Assembly: GCA_009760855.2 (NCBI GenBank)
Contig: WPIO01000010.1
Location: forward strand, 5,194,001 to 5,258,000
Origin: Cristatella mucedo
Taxonomy: Eukaryota; Bryozoa; Phylactolaemata; Cristatellidae
Reading direction: 5' to 3'
DNA: 64,000 nt
The notes beneath the pieces are model-generated. The model was not told the origin of the DNA. It worked only from the letters and a program-made list of their open reading frames with translations, and ran no database searches. Within the stretch, counting starts at the first letter, position 1, and each line of letters starts with the position of its first letter. Of the stretch, positions 13,725-26,329 are shown piece after piece. Position numbers and translations under genes: made by a program.

Positions 13725-13766
13725 TGTATGTGTGTATGTATGTATGTATGTATGTATGTATGTATG
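13725..13766 (+). repeat. (TGTA)n tract at the end of a LINE
   Basis: About eight TGTA units lie directly next to the 3' end of the minus-strand family-2 LINE that follows. On that strand they read as its (ACAT)n simple-repeat tail. Confidence 0.85.
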
Positions 13767-15300
13767 TGTCTCCGTCTGTAACTCCACGAAGTCATAAAGA
13801 CCATGTGAGTGTTACGCAGGAGAGTTTTGTATAGCGCACTCACAGCCTAGGTGGCTTTCGGTCCGCATTCGGTAGCCAACAGACTTCGTTTCACGCAATA
13901 AAGAGAAAGTGGGAAGCATAGCAGAGTTTGGAAAGCAGTTGAGTTAGTGAGTAGCTTGGAAGTAGCAGCTCAGGACCGCCTAAAAGGATGAGCCACAGTC
14001 GGCCGCAAGAGAGTAGTTGTCGTTTGCTTAAGAGTTTTGGAAGCGAGTTCCACAGTCTAGGACCTGCAGAGCTTAAGCTTCTGTCACCAACGGTCTTTAC
14101 GTAAAGGAATGGAACAGCTAATTTACTGTCCACACAGGATCTGAGGGCGTGAAGAGGCTGAAACTGGTGCAGAAGTTCAGCTAAGTATGAAGGAGCCAAG
14201 CCGTGGTGGGCCTTATGGGTCAGCCTAAGAACTTTGCTCTATATCCGTTGATCAACCGGCATCCATCCTAGCTCTTTAAGCAAAGAGACACGTGCTCAAA
14301 CCTCTGGGACTTGAAGACTAGCCTTGTAGCCATATTCTTAGCCAGCTGTAGTGGCCTAGTTGCTTTCTTTAGTAGCCCAGCCAAAAGGGAATTGCAATAA
14401 TCAAGCCAAGACAGAACTAAGGAGCTAGTTAAATTTTTTACAACCACTGTTGAAGACAGCTCCTAATCTTGGATAGGGATCAGACATTATGGCTGGCTAT
14501 AGAAGCAGTCTTTTGAATGAAGCTTTTAAAATTGAGGCAGCTGTTAAAAACAACACCTAAATTTCGAGCACGTGGTGATGGTCGCACAACAGCATCACCT
14601 ATTAGAAGAGCAAAGCCTTTTAATCCAGCCACACGCTTAGCTTCTCCTATGAGCAGCAGTTCGGTTTAATCGTCATTTAATTTCAAGAAGTTTTCCTACA
14701 TCCGGGATCGAATGCCAAGGCAAGCATTCAGCTTCTGAGTTGCTGCAGCAGATTCCAACGGTTTGAATGCAGCTGAGTATCGTCAGCATAAATGTGATAT
14801 CCTATTCCATGGGCCTTAATCACTTTTCCCAGAGGTTGAGTATAAATGGAGAACAGCAAGGGACCGAGTACAGACCCTTGAAGGACGCCACAGGTGACCG
14901 GTCTCGTGTGTGAGACCTGACCCCCACACGACACGGATCGAACACGATCAGACATGTACGATTTAAACCACGCCAGTGCTTCGTCTGCTAGACCAATCGT
15001 TGTTCTCAATCAAGTGGAAAATCGTGATTAATAGTGTCGAAGGCAGCTGACAGGTCTAGCAGAGCTAGGGCAGTGACATTCCCGTCATCGTTGCCACGTA
15101 GAATGTCATTGTTAACACGGAGGAGAGCAGTTTCAGTGGAGTGCTACCTCTTGAACCCCGATTGAAATATTTCTGACATTTCATTCTTTTCAATACGTTC
15201 AACCAGCTGCTTAGCAACAATTTTTTCAAGAATCTTTGACAAGAAAGGAAGAAGGGAAATTGGGCGATAGTCTCCAAGGACTTACTACTGCTTTAATTTA
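13755..15300 (-). mobile_element. Family-2 LINE (L2/CR1-like), reverse transcriptase to 3' end
   Basis: Minus-strand pieces in order: a disrupted fingers region (15065-15277); the palm region with GVLQGSVLGPLLFSIY and YADDTQL (14728-15009); a segment with KRVAGLKGFALLIG near 14590-14640; the C-terminal GDRSLSSAGPRLWNSLP (about 14030-14090); then a 3' UTR running into the ACAT tail. Several stops and frameshifts show a dead 5'-truncated copy. The C-terminal signature distinguishes it from family 1 (GDRAFSSYAPKAWNSLP). Confidence 0.88.
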
Positions 15301-15509
15301 CTGCCTTATCGATCTGTCGCATCCTATAAACTAACGTGCATTTTGCTTCGGGCATCCACTGACTGTTTGCGGATAGCTCCGTCAGCCGAAGCCACATTGC
15401 TATTCACTGGTAAAAGTAATAATCTTTGCAAATCTTTTGCACAGCACCTTTAGAGAACTGAGTCTCTATCCAGCTGACAGCTGAACGCAGCTGACAGCTG
15501 GAAGCAGCT

Positions 15510-15567
<58 letters not shown>

Positions 15568-16180
15568 AGAAGGACTTGAAGGCTGCCACTCCATCATTGA
15601 ATAAAAGCACTGGTTGTCTTTTCCAGCCGTTTGTCTCCAGCCGTATACATGTTCGGGTGCAGCAACTGTCTTTGACCTCTATTTGCCCCCTGCCGAGAGC
15701 ACCGAATTGTACTACCGTCCTTGTTTTGTCTTTTTTGTTGCCCGCTACCGCCGCACACCGTTGTCCAAGTCCTTCGTGGTCTAGATGTATCCGAAATTGT
15801 CAGTCTGTCACTTCGATTTGGCGAGGCCGATCTTGGCGTATCTTTGTCGTCTGCTGCCGCTGCTATGTTTGGCTATTAGTTTACTCAAAAGCTCCCGCTC
15901 TCCAGCTTCCTCGATTCCTTTTGCTTTGCTTTCACGCACTATTGGCAGTGGGAAAACCGGCCAGCATCAGTAGCCAATTACCCACAGCACGGGCCTGACA
16001 GCAGCAGCTATAACAACTAGCCCGGCCTCTACGAACTTGCGTCAAATGGCAAAATGAGTTTCACGAGTTGGATTCGAAACAGAAATTCCAGGTACCTGAC
16101 GAGCAGAAGGTAAATGAATGGAAAAATAGAAAAACGTGTAACTCGTCAGAAGCACGATACTGATAAATTACTTCACTGCA
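15301..16180. other. Intergenic with a GA microsatellite
   Basis: An ORF at 15576-15998 encodes a cysteine- and leucine-rich product without recognisable features, probably chance. A decayed LINE tail (GCACCTTTAGAGAACTGAGT) is near 15448. Confidence 0.45.
15511..15566 (+). repeat. (AG)n microsatellite
   Basis: About 27 AG units without interruption. Confidence 0.97.
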
Positions 16181-16214
16181 TCTCATGACTATTTGATTTG
16201 TATATACATATATT

Positions 16215-16222
<8 letters not shown>

Positions 16223-16287
<65 letters not shown>

Positions 16288-16330
16288 TTTCGAGTGCGTG
16301 TGCGTGTGTGTGCGCTATGCGTGCGTGCGT
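16223..16330 (+). repeat. (TG)n microsatellite with degenerate TGCG flank
   Basis: About 30 TG units (16223-16283), then an imperfect TGCGTG-rich section. Confidence 0.97.
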
Positions 16331-17347
16331 GTGTGCGCGAGTGCATTATGTCGCATATCACTGGAGTATAGCAACAAGATTGTACCTGTTATATCCCAGC
16401 ACAGACTCCCGAGTTAAAGATTGTGCCAGACTGACCGCGGAAGGCTCTTGGATCCTCAACCGCTTTCTGAGCTTCAGCTCCCGCATTGGCGTAACCGAAC
16501 GTGACGCTCTCCTGCGCTCGCTCGTAAGTAGAGCACTGGCTGTACACCAAAGTCACTTGGACAGTGGATTGAGGACGCATTTGACCCTGGGTTCACCTTG
16601 GACGTTTCCGGATTCCGCGAGCGCTTTGGCTGGGGTTAAAACTCGCTTGGGCATCGTCGCAGAGCCCTGTTGTGTTTGCCGTGCGTCCGCAATAGCTCGA
16701 CGATCGAGCAATTGATGCGAGAAGTGTGGGTGGGCGTCAACGAAGCGTACGATCAGCGTACTCCTCAGCCTATCAGAGCGCCTCCTCTCTAGGGCGCGAT
16801 GGCTGCGCTACAGAGCTCGCACAGTTGCAACGCGACTATTTACTTCGTTCAATTCTGAGACGTTCAGTTTGGCGATTGGCTGACGAGCGGATTAGATTGC
16901 CTTCGCGCGTCAGCGTGAAGCAGAGATCCCGGGGCAAGGCGATCGTCGGGCCACCAGGCAGCGGTAGCATCGGCCGCTTGCCCTGGCTCTGCTTTCCATA
17001 CGGCCCCGCTGCTGGTGGCAGATGTGGGGGGGGGCTAATTTATGACCCCGCCCTTGCGGCAGATGCATTCCGATACAAAACTAGCTCGAACGACATTCGA
17101 GCCTCGAGCACGCCTTCTCCCCCGCCGCGCTTTCCCAAAGCCGCTCCAGTTCGGGTTGCAGGGCGTGCGAAAAAAAAACCAGAGTAGCGGCGGGGGACTC
17201 ACACCGTGCTGCTCCCGCGCCCAAGCGGTCGGTCTCCGAATCGTCGAGTCCGGCGAGCGAGCGTCGAATGGAGTGTCGAGCCAAGTTCGGGCGAGGACGC
17301 CGCTTTAGTTTGCACAGCCATTGGAGAAAAGCCGCACAGCTTCTCCG

Positions 17348-17385
17348 AGAGAGAGATAGATAAAGAGAGAAAGAGAGATAGAGAG

Positions 17386-17424
<39 letters not shown>
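17348..17424 (+). repeat. (GA)n-rich microsatellite
   Basis: Interrupted GA repeat; the pure run is about 17390-17423. Confidence 0.95.
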
Positions 17425-17427
<3 letters not shown>

Positions 17428-17503
17428 GGAGAGTGGATCCGTCGAGTCCTCGTGCTGGCGCAGCCCTACTCTGGCATCTCTACGACCGAGTCGCCGAGCG
17501 AGC

Positions 17504-17554
17504 CGCTGGAGCCGCTGGAGCCGCTGGAGCAGCTGGAGCCGCTGGAGCCGCTGC
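17504..17554 (+). repeat. CTGGAGCCG nonamer minisatellite
   Basis: Five to six tandem units of GAGCCGCTG, one with CAG for CCG. In one frame it reads as repeated Glu-Pro-Leu. Confidence 0.9.
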
Positions 17555-18214
17555 CCCAAGCGCGTCGCGGCTGCTCGCGGTGCCGAGCCGGCGTGCGCTT
17601 TTCTGAGGCGGCGGCGGCCTGCCTGCTCCTCCGCCCTGGTCTAACCGCTACAGACCTGTCCGTGCTGGCGGCCGGCCGGCGGTCGGGCTCGCCCCGGTGG
17701 CTCTGCTCCGCCCGCCCGATCAGCGGAGCAGCGGCGGACGGAGCGGCGACTTTTCTTCTGTAGGAAGCTCACCGCACCGTCAGTTTTGCCCCAGAATGAT
17801 AGCTGGACAATTGCCAGTGTTAGGGATGTGGGAAATGGAAATCCGCGATGCAATTCCTAGTGAATTTTAGCCTTCCACGATTGCCTTCATCCTTCGCCGC
17901 TTCATTATTATTCATATTCATGATTATTATATGCCGAGCTCGTTGTGTCTCATAAACGGGACGTAAACGTAGTGTCGCGTGGAACGCTTCGCCGATTTCG
18001 CCGGCCGAGCCGTCAGCCACGCTGTTCAATGAAAGGACGAAGGCATGCCCTCGACGGCGTCTGAGATCGGTCGTTTGTTCAGTCTTGCCCGAGTCTTGTC
18101 TTTGAAGTAGAACCATGTTCAGCTTGTGAGTCTTCTTTTAGTCTTATACAGCCCCTAGTCTTGATGACGTGTGCACCAAAGACTGAAGCAGGACAGTTTC
18201 ACAACAGAAGCAAG

Positions 18215-18357
18215 ACTCACCATCTATACTCGGCTGAAGACGCTCGCCGTTCATGACCTAGGTCGTGAGTTCGTATCCTGAAGCACAATCTCTTTTATTG
18301 TCTTCTGCAAGCTGGGTGAAAGCCAGCGAGCCTCTTCCGTCGGTCTACAAATGAGAC
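18215..18357 (+). mobile_element. SINE-A copy (tRNA-derived)
   Basis: It has a head with a B-box-like GAGTTCGTATCCTGAAGC, then TTTATTGTCTTCTGCAAGC, a body with GTGAAAGCC and a tail with CTACAAATGAGAC, the same order as the copies at 28723 and 53115. The A box is worn. Confidence 0.7.
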
Positions 18358-18359
18358 TT

Positions 18360-20300
18360 TTTCATCACAGCAGGCCCTAACTTTTCTTCTTTTTCTAATT
18401 GAGCTAGCGAATGACAGCGTCACTGCTGAACCCGGTGCCAAGGCAGACTAAGATAAAAAGGACAGAGCTATGCAAAGTGCTCCTGCTGAGACTAAATTGA
18501 ATGGTGTGCATGTGAGAGGGGTAAAAATATGACCTCAAAATATGGCAATTTTATTTATGATCTTGTAGAGAGCTAGAGAATTCCAAGATTTACTCCAATT
18601 ACTTTCAGGAGCAAAAACTCGATCATATTCGGACGACTACCTCAAAAAAGCCCAAATAAGCAAGGTGCACTTGAAAAATGTCATGCCTCCGTTATTTGAC
18701 CGCTGTCATTCACTTTCATTCCTTGACTAATTGCTGCGGCTATAGAAAGATTAAGAAACTTGAAAATTACTATAAGTTGACGTTTGCGTTCAGATGCCCG
18801 TTATAGACTTGAACGACCTCTGGATTAATCAGTCGATCTTTGTGTTACTATGGCTATTCGCTACGCCATTTGTACGCCTTAGCGATTTGAGTTGACCGAT
18901 CAGGGCAGTCTCGTAAGTAATGGGCTGGTTAACGCCTTTCCGACCGATGATCGGTAAAAGCAATGACAGTAATAAACAAACAAAAATAGGCTCATCAGCA
19001 ACTCGAAGGAGACGAAAAGAAAAATAGAAGAAAATAAGCTCTAAAAGAATAAGGATTTCTTGATTTTACATTATCAGGATAATAATGTAAACTTTTTCTT
19101 TTTCCTTGGACTTGTGCATTCTCTAAAGCCTGCACGCTGAACGTGTTGTACTTTGGAAATCCACAACAGAGCTGGTCAATAGGCGAAAATTCAGTCTCTA
19201 CTATCTTGACATGTTCTAAACGGCAATGCGGTTGAACGCTAAAGGCAATAGACGTCTAGCAGAATTTATAGACTTGAACTGGTATACATGAGACTTCCCA
19301 TGCGACCTTTACAGAATAAGAAGAGATTCAATATGCAATAGCCATCCTAATTTCTTTATTAACCTCCTATAGCAACCGCCAGCTTCTTACTCTTGCAACC
19401 ACAAACACGGTGCGCCTTAAATTTTTGGTGAAGAAGAGCGAGCTCATTAGTAGGCTTTGTCTCTACGTACGTTCACTAATTTTCAAGTTGAATTGTCATC
19501 TTGCCGATGAAACTTCAAGAACATATCCGAGGCATCATAAATGAAACCCTTCGAGCAGAAAATAAAGCTCATTCTGAGCCCATCAACCGCTTGTCGCGGG
19601 ATATTTAACTTCAATGATCGACGCTACCGTTGCTTTTTTTTACATTCGTCGCTCAGTAACAAATTATCATGCGCACCCTCTTTTCGGTCCCAATCAGTGC
19701 CTGTGGACTTCAGATAAAACTAGGACACGATGCATTAATTTAAATATCTTAATTTGAATAAGAGATGCTTAAGATCAGTCTACTCATTTAATTAATCTCC
19801 AAATGCATCCCTTGATTTCGCTTGCCGGTTTTCTCTTTCAGCCTTGCCGATACTTAGCAACGCCCGCTCTCTTAGAGGAGACGCCGCTCAGTCTGCTGTC
19901 TAATGACGGCAGTTGGCCTCTCAAGGTCACGAGCTATCGAAGTTTTGAATAAAACGCGAATCGTGCTAGCTCATGCGCCAAGCGTGTTAGCAAGTCATTC
20001 AGTTCTCTCTATATTTATGCATGGTATTCTATAAAAATCAAAGTAATTCTGTTAAACTTCAAGTAAAAGAAAAACTGGCTCTCTTAATGATCTCCACTGC
20101 CGATAATTTTTTGTCGACGCCATCCTAATCTATAAGAAAACTTAATATTTGAATAACATGTATTATGTAAGTTGTGTTTGCAGTAGTCATGAAGGCCTTA
20201 CACGATCTTTATGGTAAAGTAAAAATAAAAGTCAATTTTAGCTCATTAGTCTCATTTTACAGCGGAAGAAGAGTCATTGTAGCTATCACTCCATTTGGAG
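18360..20300. other. AT-rich intergenic stretch
   Basis: No open frame of note and no repeat recognised. Confidence 0.5.
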
Positions 20301-20309
20301 TCGACAATA

Positions 20310-20405
20310 TTGAACTCCTGATTCAGGCTTCGAATCTATGACCTGGGTTGCGGAGTGCAAACACCTCACCCCTAGGCTATTGCCACTGTCCCGGTATCGT
20401 TGTAT
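20310..20405 (-). mobile_element. tRNA-like SINE head
   Basis: The minus strand reads ACAGTGGCAATAGCCTAGGG (A-box-like) and, about 50 bases later, AGATTCGAAGCC (B-box-like). No tRNA acceptor pairing or 3' body was recognised, so it is treated as a SINE fragment rather than a gene. Confidence 0.5.
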
Positions 20406-20657
20406 GCTGGTGCGTAGTAATTCACGATGTGAGTCAGTAGTTTTGTTTGTTTTCACGAAACTACGATTGTCTGCATGCAGGTCATAGGCACATGCCTGTA
20501 AAAAATTGTACCTTAACGCTTTACTATAGATCAGCAGCCTGTTTCGAGGAAATTTCATTCCTGGGAGCTCAGTACGAAGCCCCATAAAAGGCCTCGCTAA
20601 TAACTTGCCAGCGACAGTTCTCTAGAGATTTTTACACTATTTATACTATCCGTGAAA

Positions 20658-20658
<1 letters not shown>

Positions 20659-20731
<73 letters not shown>

Positions 20732-20840
20732 CTCTCTCTTTCTTCTCTTCTCTTCTCTTCTCTTTCGCTCTCACTTTCGCTTTCTCTCTCTTTTCTGTCT
20801 CTCTCTCTCTTTCTCTTTTTTCTCCCTTTTTCTCTATTAG
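20659..20840 (+). repeat. (CT)n microsatellite with degenerate pyrimidine flank
   Basis: Pure CT at about 20659-20725, followed by TTCTC and TTTCGCTC variants. The Ser-Leu frame over it is an artefact. Confidence 0.95.
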
Positions 20841-20849
20841 TCGTGCAAG

Positions 20850-22190
20850 TCTAACTGCTAAAGCTGTCTCTGTTTAAAAACTTTGTGGAGCTATCTCTCA
20901 CCACTAACTTTCGATTCCAACAAAATCTTTCGGAGATTTCTCCTGCCGCTAACTTTCGACTCCATATACCGGATGACTGGAAAATCCTCATGTAATCTAG
21001 AGTCACTGCGACCATCGCAGAGCCCTTAAAGATCATTGGCAGCATCAGCTTGAAGAGGGCGTGGTGTCAGTCATACCCTTGCAAAAAAAAACGTACATGT
21101 CTCTTACCTTCACTTATCGTGCACGCAGTATCGCGCTCACGTACACGTACTCCAAAGGCTTTTCAGTGGGTGTGACCAATGCAACATTGACAAAAAAGAT
21201 GCGGGATCTGCGCGCGACCGGAGATAAGGCAACGTTTGCAGAACGTTAACAGATCTGCCACGATAGGAGAGGTGCGTCCACTCCGGGTGCGGGATTTCAT
21301 ATCAAGGGGTAAAGACAGAGATACAAGCCCTCCCAAAGCGTCGCCTTCTGTGCGACAGTGCACCCGCTATGGGCGGCAACTGCTGAACAGCACGGCGCCG
21401 ATCATCAAGCCCAAATGCACCGACGCCCAAGTTTTGCAGTAAATGTGGCACCGATAGGACGCCAACCTTGAACTCCGCCCTCTTTGAAGCTGAATGAGCT
21501 CATCGGAAAAATTGAGAGCTGGGCGAATGTAATTAAACCAATTTAACCAATGGATGTGTATATACCTAAAGGGCGGCTCCGTATGCGTGCCGGGAGAGCG
21601 AGAAAGGTTACACGCAACTCCTCTGCCGCCACGATAGCACACGAGTCGCTGTACGTTGCTCCCTCTGTCGCGGCAAAACTCGCGGGGCTCCAGGTAGCTC
21701 TCTCAGCCAAGCGTCTAAAGCACGAGATGCCGTTCGTAGTTTCGTCTGCCGCGCCGATCTTGAAAGGCTGTAGGCAGCAATGTTTCCGAGCGTAACCCTC
21801 ATTAGTTCAACTGCAGTTGGTCCTCCTACCCGCGCTAGAGAGCGGCCTTGGGGCGACTCCAAGCTCGGTGTGAACCTTAACGTGACTTCTCCGCGATACT
21901 TTCGGGTATTCCGATGCAATCTTTGCTGTGACTGTTCATAAGCTTTCCTCAGATATGCTACTCAAAACAGGACGTCCTTAGCATAAGGTGCAATGTCGCC
22001 ATTAATCGATACCTACCGGCGGGCCTTCCTCTGCAGGTCAGTAAGAACCTCCCTGCATACTGCGTTCGCCCTATCAACAGCTCGGGTACCAAACCAACGA
22101 CCCGTAAGTTTAAAGCGATGATAAACACTGCGGTATTAGATCACTTTCCTCAGCATCTTGTGAAAAGCCGACAAGTGACCGTTTCTAAGG
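20850..22190. other. Unassigned intergenic stretch
   Basis: ORFs at 21550-21795 (plus) and 21608-21919 (minus) overlap on opposite strands and show no recognised domain. Confidence 0.45.
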
Positions 22191-22199
22191 TCCAATTTA

Positions 22200-24650
22200 A
22201 ATTCGAAGGGGCAGCACTTTCCTGGCCGGCTACATGCCGACTAGATTGCAAGCCACTTAATCGGCGTCGCGAAGTTGCTGGACAGCCTCTTAAATTCCGC
22301 CTGTTAAATATCCGCTAGCTAAAAACTAAGGCGTTACTTATCCACGATCAGGCTGTTTAGGTGAAATTAGATGCATTTCTGCTTATAGAAATGTGAATGA
22401 CGCCCTGCTCTGGTAGCTGTATATCTGAGACCACACTGCCCTGGTTCTCATTCTTTCAGTGCGTGCGATCTGACAAGTTTAAAGGCAGGGATGCTATTTT
22501 TGTTCGTAAATCATTTGGCTATAAGGCACGTAGTATTTCGCATCGGCTATCATTGGAATCAGTTGCAATCAGGTCCTCATCAAAGGCAGTGCCTCTCACA
22601 GTTGTGGTATACCGACCTCCTTCTGGCTGTCTAAACTTGTTTATAGAAGAGTTTTCGGAGTTCCTCGCTAAAATATTTGTATATGAGTGAGCCGTTACTG
22701 ATTTTCGGAGACTTCAGTATCCACGTTGGCAACCCTAGTAACAGCTAGGTCTGCTAATTTCTTGACTGTCTAGAGAACTTTTGTTTGGTCTAACATGTGA
22801 CTCATACCATTCCTGTCGGTGGCCATATCCTAGATCTCGTTGTCACTAAGGATATCTGTCCAACTGACCTTGTTGTGAGCCCGCTGACTCTCTCGGATCA
22901 TTGTTCAGTCTCCTTTACTGATCCTGCTCCGTCTTAATACAGGGCAATGTCGAGTTTGTCCAGTGAAATTACATCAAAGCATTGACCAAGACAATTTATT
23001 TTTTTTATCTGTATGTGATGCTGGTTTTTTTTATCTGCACCCCGACTTCACAAGCAGCCTTTATGCCCTCACTGATGCAGCGAACATGACATTAAAAGTG
23101 CTCTTGACAAGCCTGCTCGCGTGCATTCTGTCCGTGTTCAGAGTCGTTGAGATTCCTTTCAAATTACAAAAGAACTTCTAAAGATGCACCGAGTTAAGCT
23201 CTGGCTTGAACGCCGTTTTAAAAAGTCAGGATCTCATGAAGATCTAGTGATTTCAAAGAAATCTTTCGAGTCTTCACCCTGAAGCTTAAAAAAGCCAGGG
23301 CTTCTTTTTTCACTTTAAAACTGAAGTCCTCCCAGTCGACCCAAAATAGATTTATAAGACGGTAAAATATTTACTGGCCAATGATGAGAGGTCTCACTCC
23401 CCAGATATTAACGGTTCGGCTGAAAAGTTATAAGCCTTCTTTACTAAAAAAAATTGGGCACATTCGTGCCTCCGTAAAGCCCCTCCGTCTAAAGAAATTG
23501 CTGGATCGCAACCTGTGACCTTCCTTAACAGATTTTCCGAGGTTTCTACATGCGATGTGGGTACCTTAATAAGGTCTAGTAAAAAGAGCTCGTCTTCTGA
23601 AGACCCTATATTATCATATTCTTTGTCTTCACTGGCCGACCAACAACTTAGCTACAACCAAGAATTGTAATGCTTCTCTGGGAAATGGGTTGTACCCAAG
23701 TTCTTCAAATCGGCCTTCGTTAGATCGATACTTGAGCCGGGATTAGATGCTGACGTCCTTGCAAACTATCGCTCAGTTTCCCTTCTTCCTTTTTTGTCAA
23801 AAATTCTTGAAAAATTGTAAATTAAGCAAGCAGCTGGCAGCGCACATTGAAAAGAGTAAAATCTTCCCAAAATATCAATCGGAGTTCAAGCGGCGGCACT
23901 CCACTGAAACTGGTCTCCTCCGTGTAACCAATGACATCCTACGCTGCATCAATGACGGGAATGTTCCTGCCCTAGCTCCGCTAGATCTATCGGCTGCCTT
24001 CGACATCATTGATCACGAGTCCTACATGAACGATTGAGAACAACGGTCGGTGCCAGACGAGGCACTGGCGTGTGTTAGATCGTTCTTCTCTGATCGCGTT
24101 CAATCCGTGTCGTGTGGAGGGTCAGGTCTCATCCACCATATCGGTCACCTGTAGAGTCCCTCAAAGGTTCGTCCTCGTTCCGTTGCTATTCTCCATTTAT
24201 ATTCAACCTCTGGAAAAAGTGGCTCGGGCCCATGGAATTGGATATTACTTTTACGCTGACGGTGCGAAGCTGTATTTGTCTTTGAAACCGTCTAAATCTG
24301 CTGCAGCAGCTGATTAACTGAATGAATGCTTGCCTTGCCGACATTTAATCCTGGATGTTGGCGAATTTCCTTGAATTAAACGACAATAAAACTGAACTGC
24401 TGCTCGTAGGACACCCTAAGCGTGTGCCTGGATTAAAAGGCTTTGCTCTTTTAATAGGGAGTGCTGTTTCGCGACTGACTATCACCACGTGCTCGAAATT
24501 TAGGTGTCGTTTTCGACAGCAGAGAGCGGATCTCGGGCGCCTCATACAAAACTGGCTGCTTCGGCAGAGCCAAAGCAGCAACTTCGTAAACCTTCCTTGC
24601 ATATGCTTCATACAGAACACGAATATAAACTCTCCTAAATCCATGAATGT
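22200..24650 (+). mobile_element. Family-2 LINE relic with endonuclease and reverse transcriptase
   Basis: The most complete family-2 copy. Endonuclease (APE-type) remnants: FRLLNIR near 22295, SETTLPW near 22425, DAIFVRKSFGYK near 22490, VVVYRPPSGC near 22605, a degenerate GDF box near 22710 and GGHILDLVV near 22825. Linker sequence at 23120-23420 is shared with 53690-54010. Reverse transcriptase: PLDLSAAFDIIDHES (about 23970-24020), a degenerate GVPQ..VLVPLLFSIY and YFYADGAKLY (about 24245), where the catalytic DD reads DG. C-terminal KRVPGLKGFALLIG near 24420. Many stops and shifts; dead. Confidence 0.85.
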
Positions 24651-24659
24651 TCGCCAGAC

Positions 24660-25550
24660 CTAGATTTAAACGAAAGGTAAAAGTTACGGATCGACATAGC
24701 AGTCTTGACTGGCAACTTAGTCAGGCCAGAACACAGTGCTTGTAAGACGATCGCAATAGCAAGTCATTAAGCCTCTTTACCCTCCGTAAATGGACGTAAA
24801 ACCAAGCCGACTAGCTCAATCGGATACCTTAATGTAAAAGGATACAATCCGTAATCCAAAGGAGACCTCGGGGAGATTTGAAGAGGCAAGCTGCAATCGA
24901 CACCATCGAATATTGAAATATCAGAAAGACCCGATGGCCATGAAGAGGAATACAGCCCATGCCTAGCTCAAAATAACGATACCGAAACCCGGGCCAGTAA
25001 TCTCAGCACCGAATTGGGCTGTTCTCGAAACAAAGAAACTTTGGATGAAGCTTCAAGTCGTATACTAGCGCCCGATACAGATTCTATCCTTAAAATATCC
25101 ATGTACCAAAATACTGTTCTTTTTTGTACACCGCACCACACTAATCTCAAAAAGATGTCAGTAAGCAGTGAGATGGACGGGAGCGCCTGGCTAGTTAGTT
25201 GACTGCCCCATCGGTGCTAACCATTGTTGCTTATGAACTTCTTGCATCTCTCTTGCGTTCCACAATTTTTATTAAAACTGGCACTATGGTTACGAGAGAG
25301 CTATTACAATGAGCTTGCTGTACATGAACTCAAATAAGCCTACTTTTAACAACCCTACTTATGCCAGATTGCGCACTTCAGCGTTTGAATTTCTTTTGAA
25401 CAAAGCTCCACGAACCGCACTAGAGGAAAGATATCCAAGAGAGCAAACACGCAAACAAAACAACGAAGAAATAGGCTCATATAAAATAAGGCACAACTGA
25501 CATCATTAGAGAGCAGACGCTTCTCAAAGGATGTCTGATATATGATTGCA
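24660..25550. other. Unassigned intergenic stretch
   Basis: A tRNA A-box-like TAGCTCAATCGG at about 24809 has no convincing B box. Nothing else was recognised. Confidence 0.45.
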
Positions 25551-25559
25551 GACGGTATC

Positions 25560-26320
25560 TAAGCTATGGATGCACCTCAGTTACTCTAGTCGGTGTTTCG
25601 CCCACTTACACCGACTGACCATTCCTTACATAATCATTCTGCCATTTTAGTGCAGCCGTCCTTCGTTTCAATCTACCCTGGCCATCATCAGCATACTGCA
25701 CCTGCTGGTTATCACTTGTTGCTGTGTCGCGGTTCTGACCATAAATGTCATCTTCATTGTAAGTGAGTAGTCATATCATTGCCTTCACCTGAACTGTACT
25801 AATTGCTGTCTTTCACACTAGTGGTCCTTCTGAAACCAGCCCCGTGATAATTCCGCAAGCAATTAGCATCAACAAGTATTGATTTCGTTTGTGATATAGA
25901 GCGAATGCTTAAGGTCACATCTCAAAGTCAGTTTTCCATATGATAAGGGCCTTCCCAGAACGCAAATGCACTGGCGTTGAAGTGCCTTATTTCTCCTAGC
26001 GTCGAAAAGTCAAATCCTATCGCCTAATTGCAGTGCAATCCTATGGGCTATTAAATCGGCTCACTGTTTCATGTAATCTGCAGCGGCGGCTTAATTAAAT
26101 GTCTATAAACCGTTCTCGCTTGTTTCTGGCATACGTCGGACATACTCGGACGGAACACATCCCACAGGCGCTCAAGCGGTTGCACTCCCGTCAGCAGATC
26201 TACCAATAATTTCAGTTTCCTACCAGGCCACAAGTTGGTACAAGTATTTCTTGTAGAGTCGTGCTCCTCTGAACGGTATACCTTACGAAAAAGCGGTAAA
26301 ACAGATCCCAATCTTCCTGC
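25560..26320 (-). mobile_element. Gypsy-type LTR retrotransposon relic, integrase C-terminal end
   Basis: The minus strand at 26069-26311 reads YRSEEHDSTRNT and LKLLVDLLTG, which fit the end of the integrase core of Gypsy/Ty3 elements. Further along, with a stop and shifts, it reads LQLGDRI, LFDARRNKAL and LGRPLSYG near 25900-26035, in the place and style of the C-terminal GPY/F module. No LTRs, protease or reverse transcriptase were recognised nearby. It is a heavily decayed fragment with no complete gene. Confidence 0.65.
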
Positions 26321-26329
26321 TATTTTCTG

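Larger units (their letters stand above)
16430..17770. other. Second GC-rich, CpG-rich island
   Basis: CpG-dense sequence ending sharply near 17770. The ORF 17206-17763 is built partly on the GA tract and on a GAGCCGCTG repeat, so it is doubtful as a protein. It may be a promoter island, but no conserved exon was recognised. Confidence 0.5.

Noticed and set aside
17206-17763. ORF of 185 codons with Glu-Pro-Leu repeats
   Set aside because: About a third is a GA microsatellite and a nonamer array; the remainder shows no recognisable feature.
24805-24860. A-box-like TAGCTCAATCGG suggestive of a tRNA
   Set aside because: No convincing B box or cloverleaf can be drawn from the following sequence.
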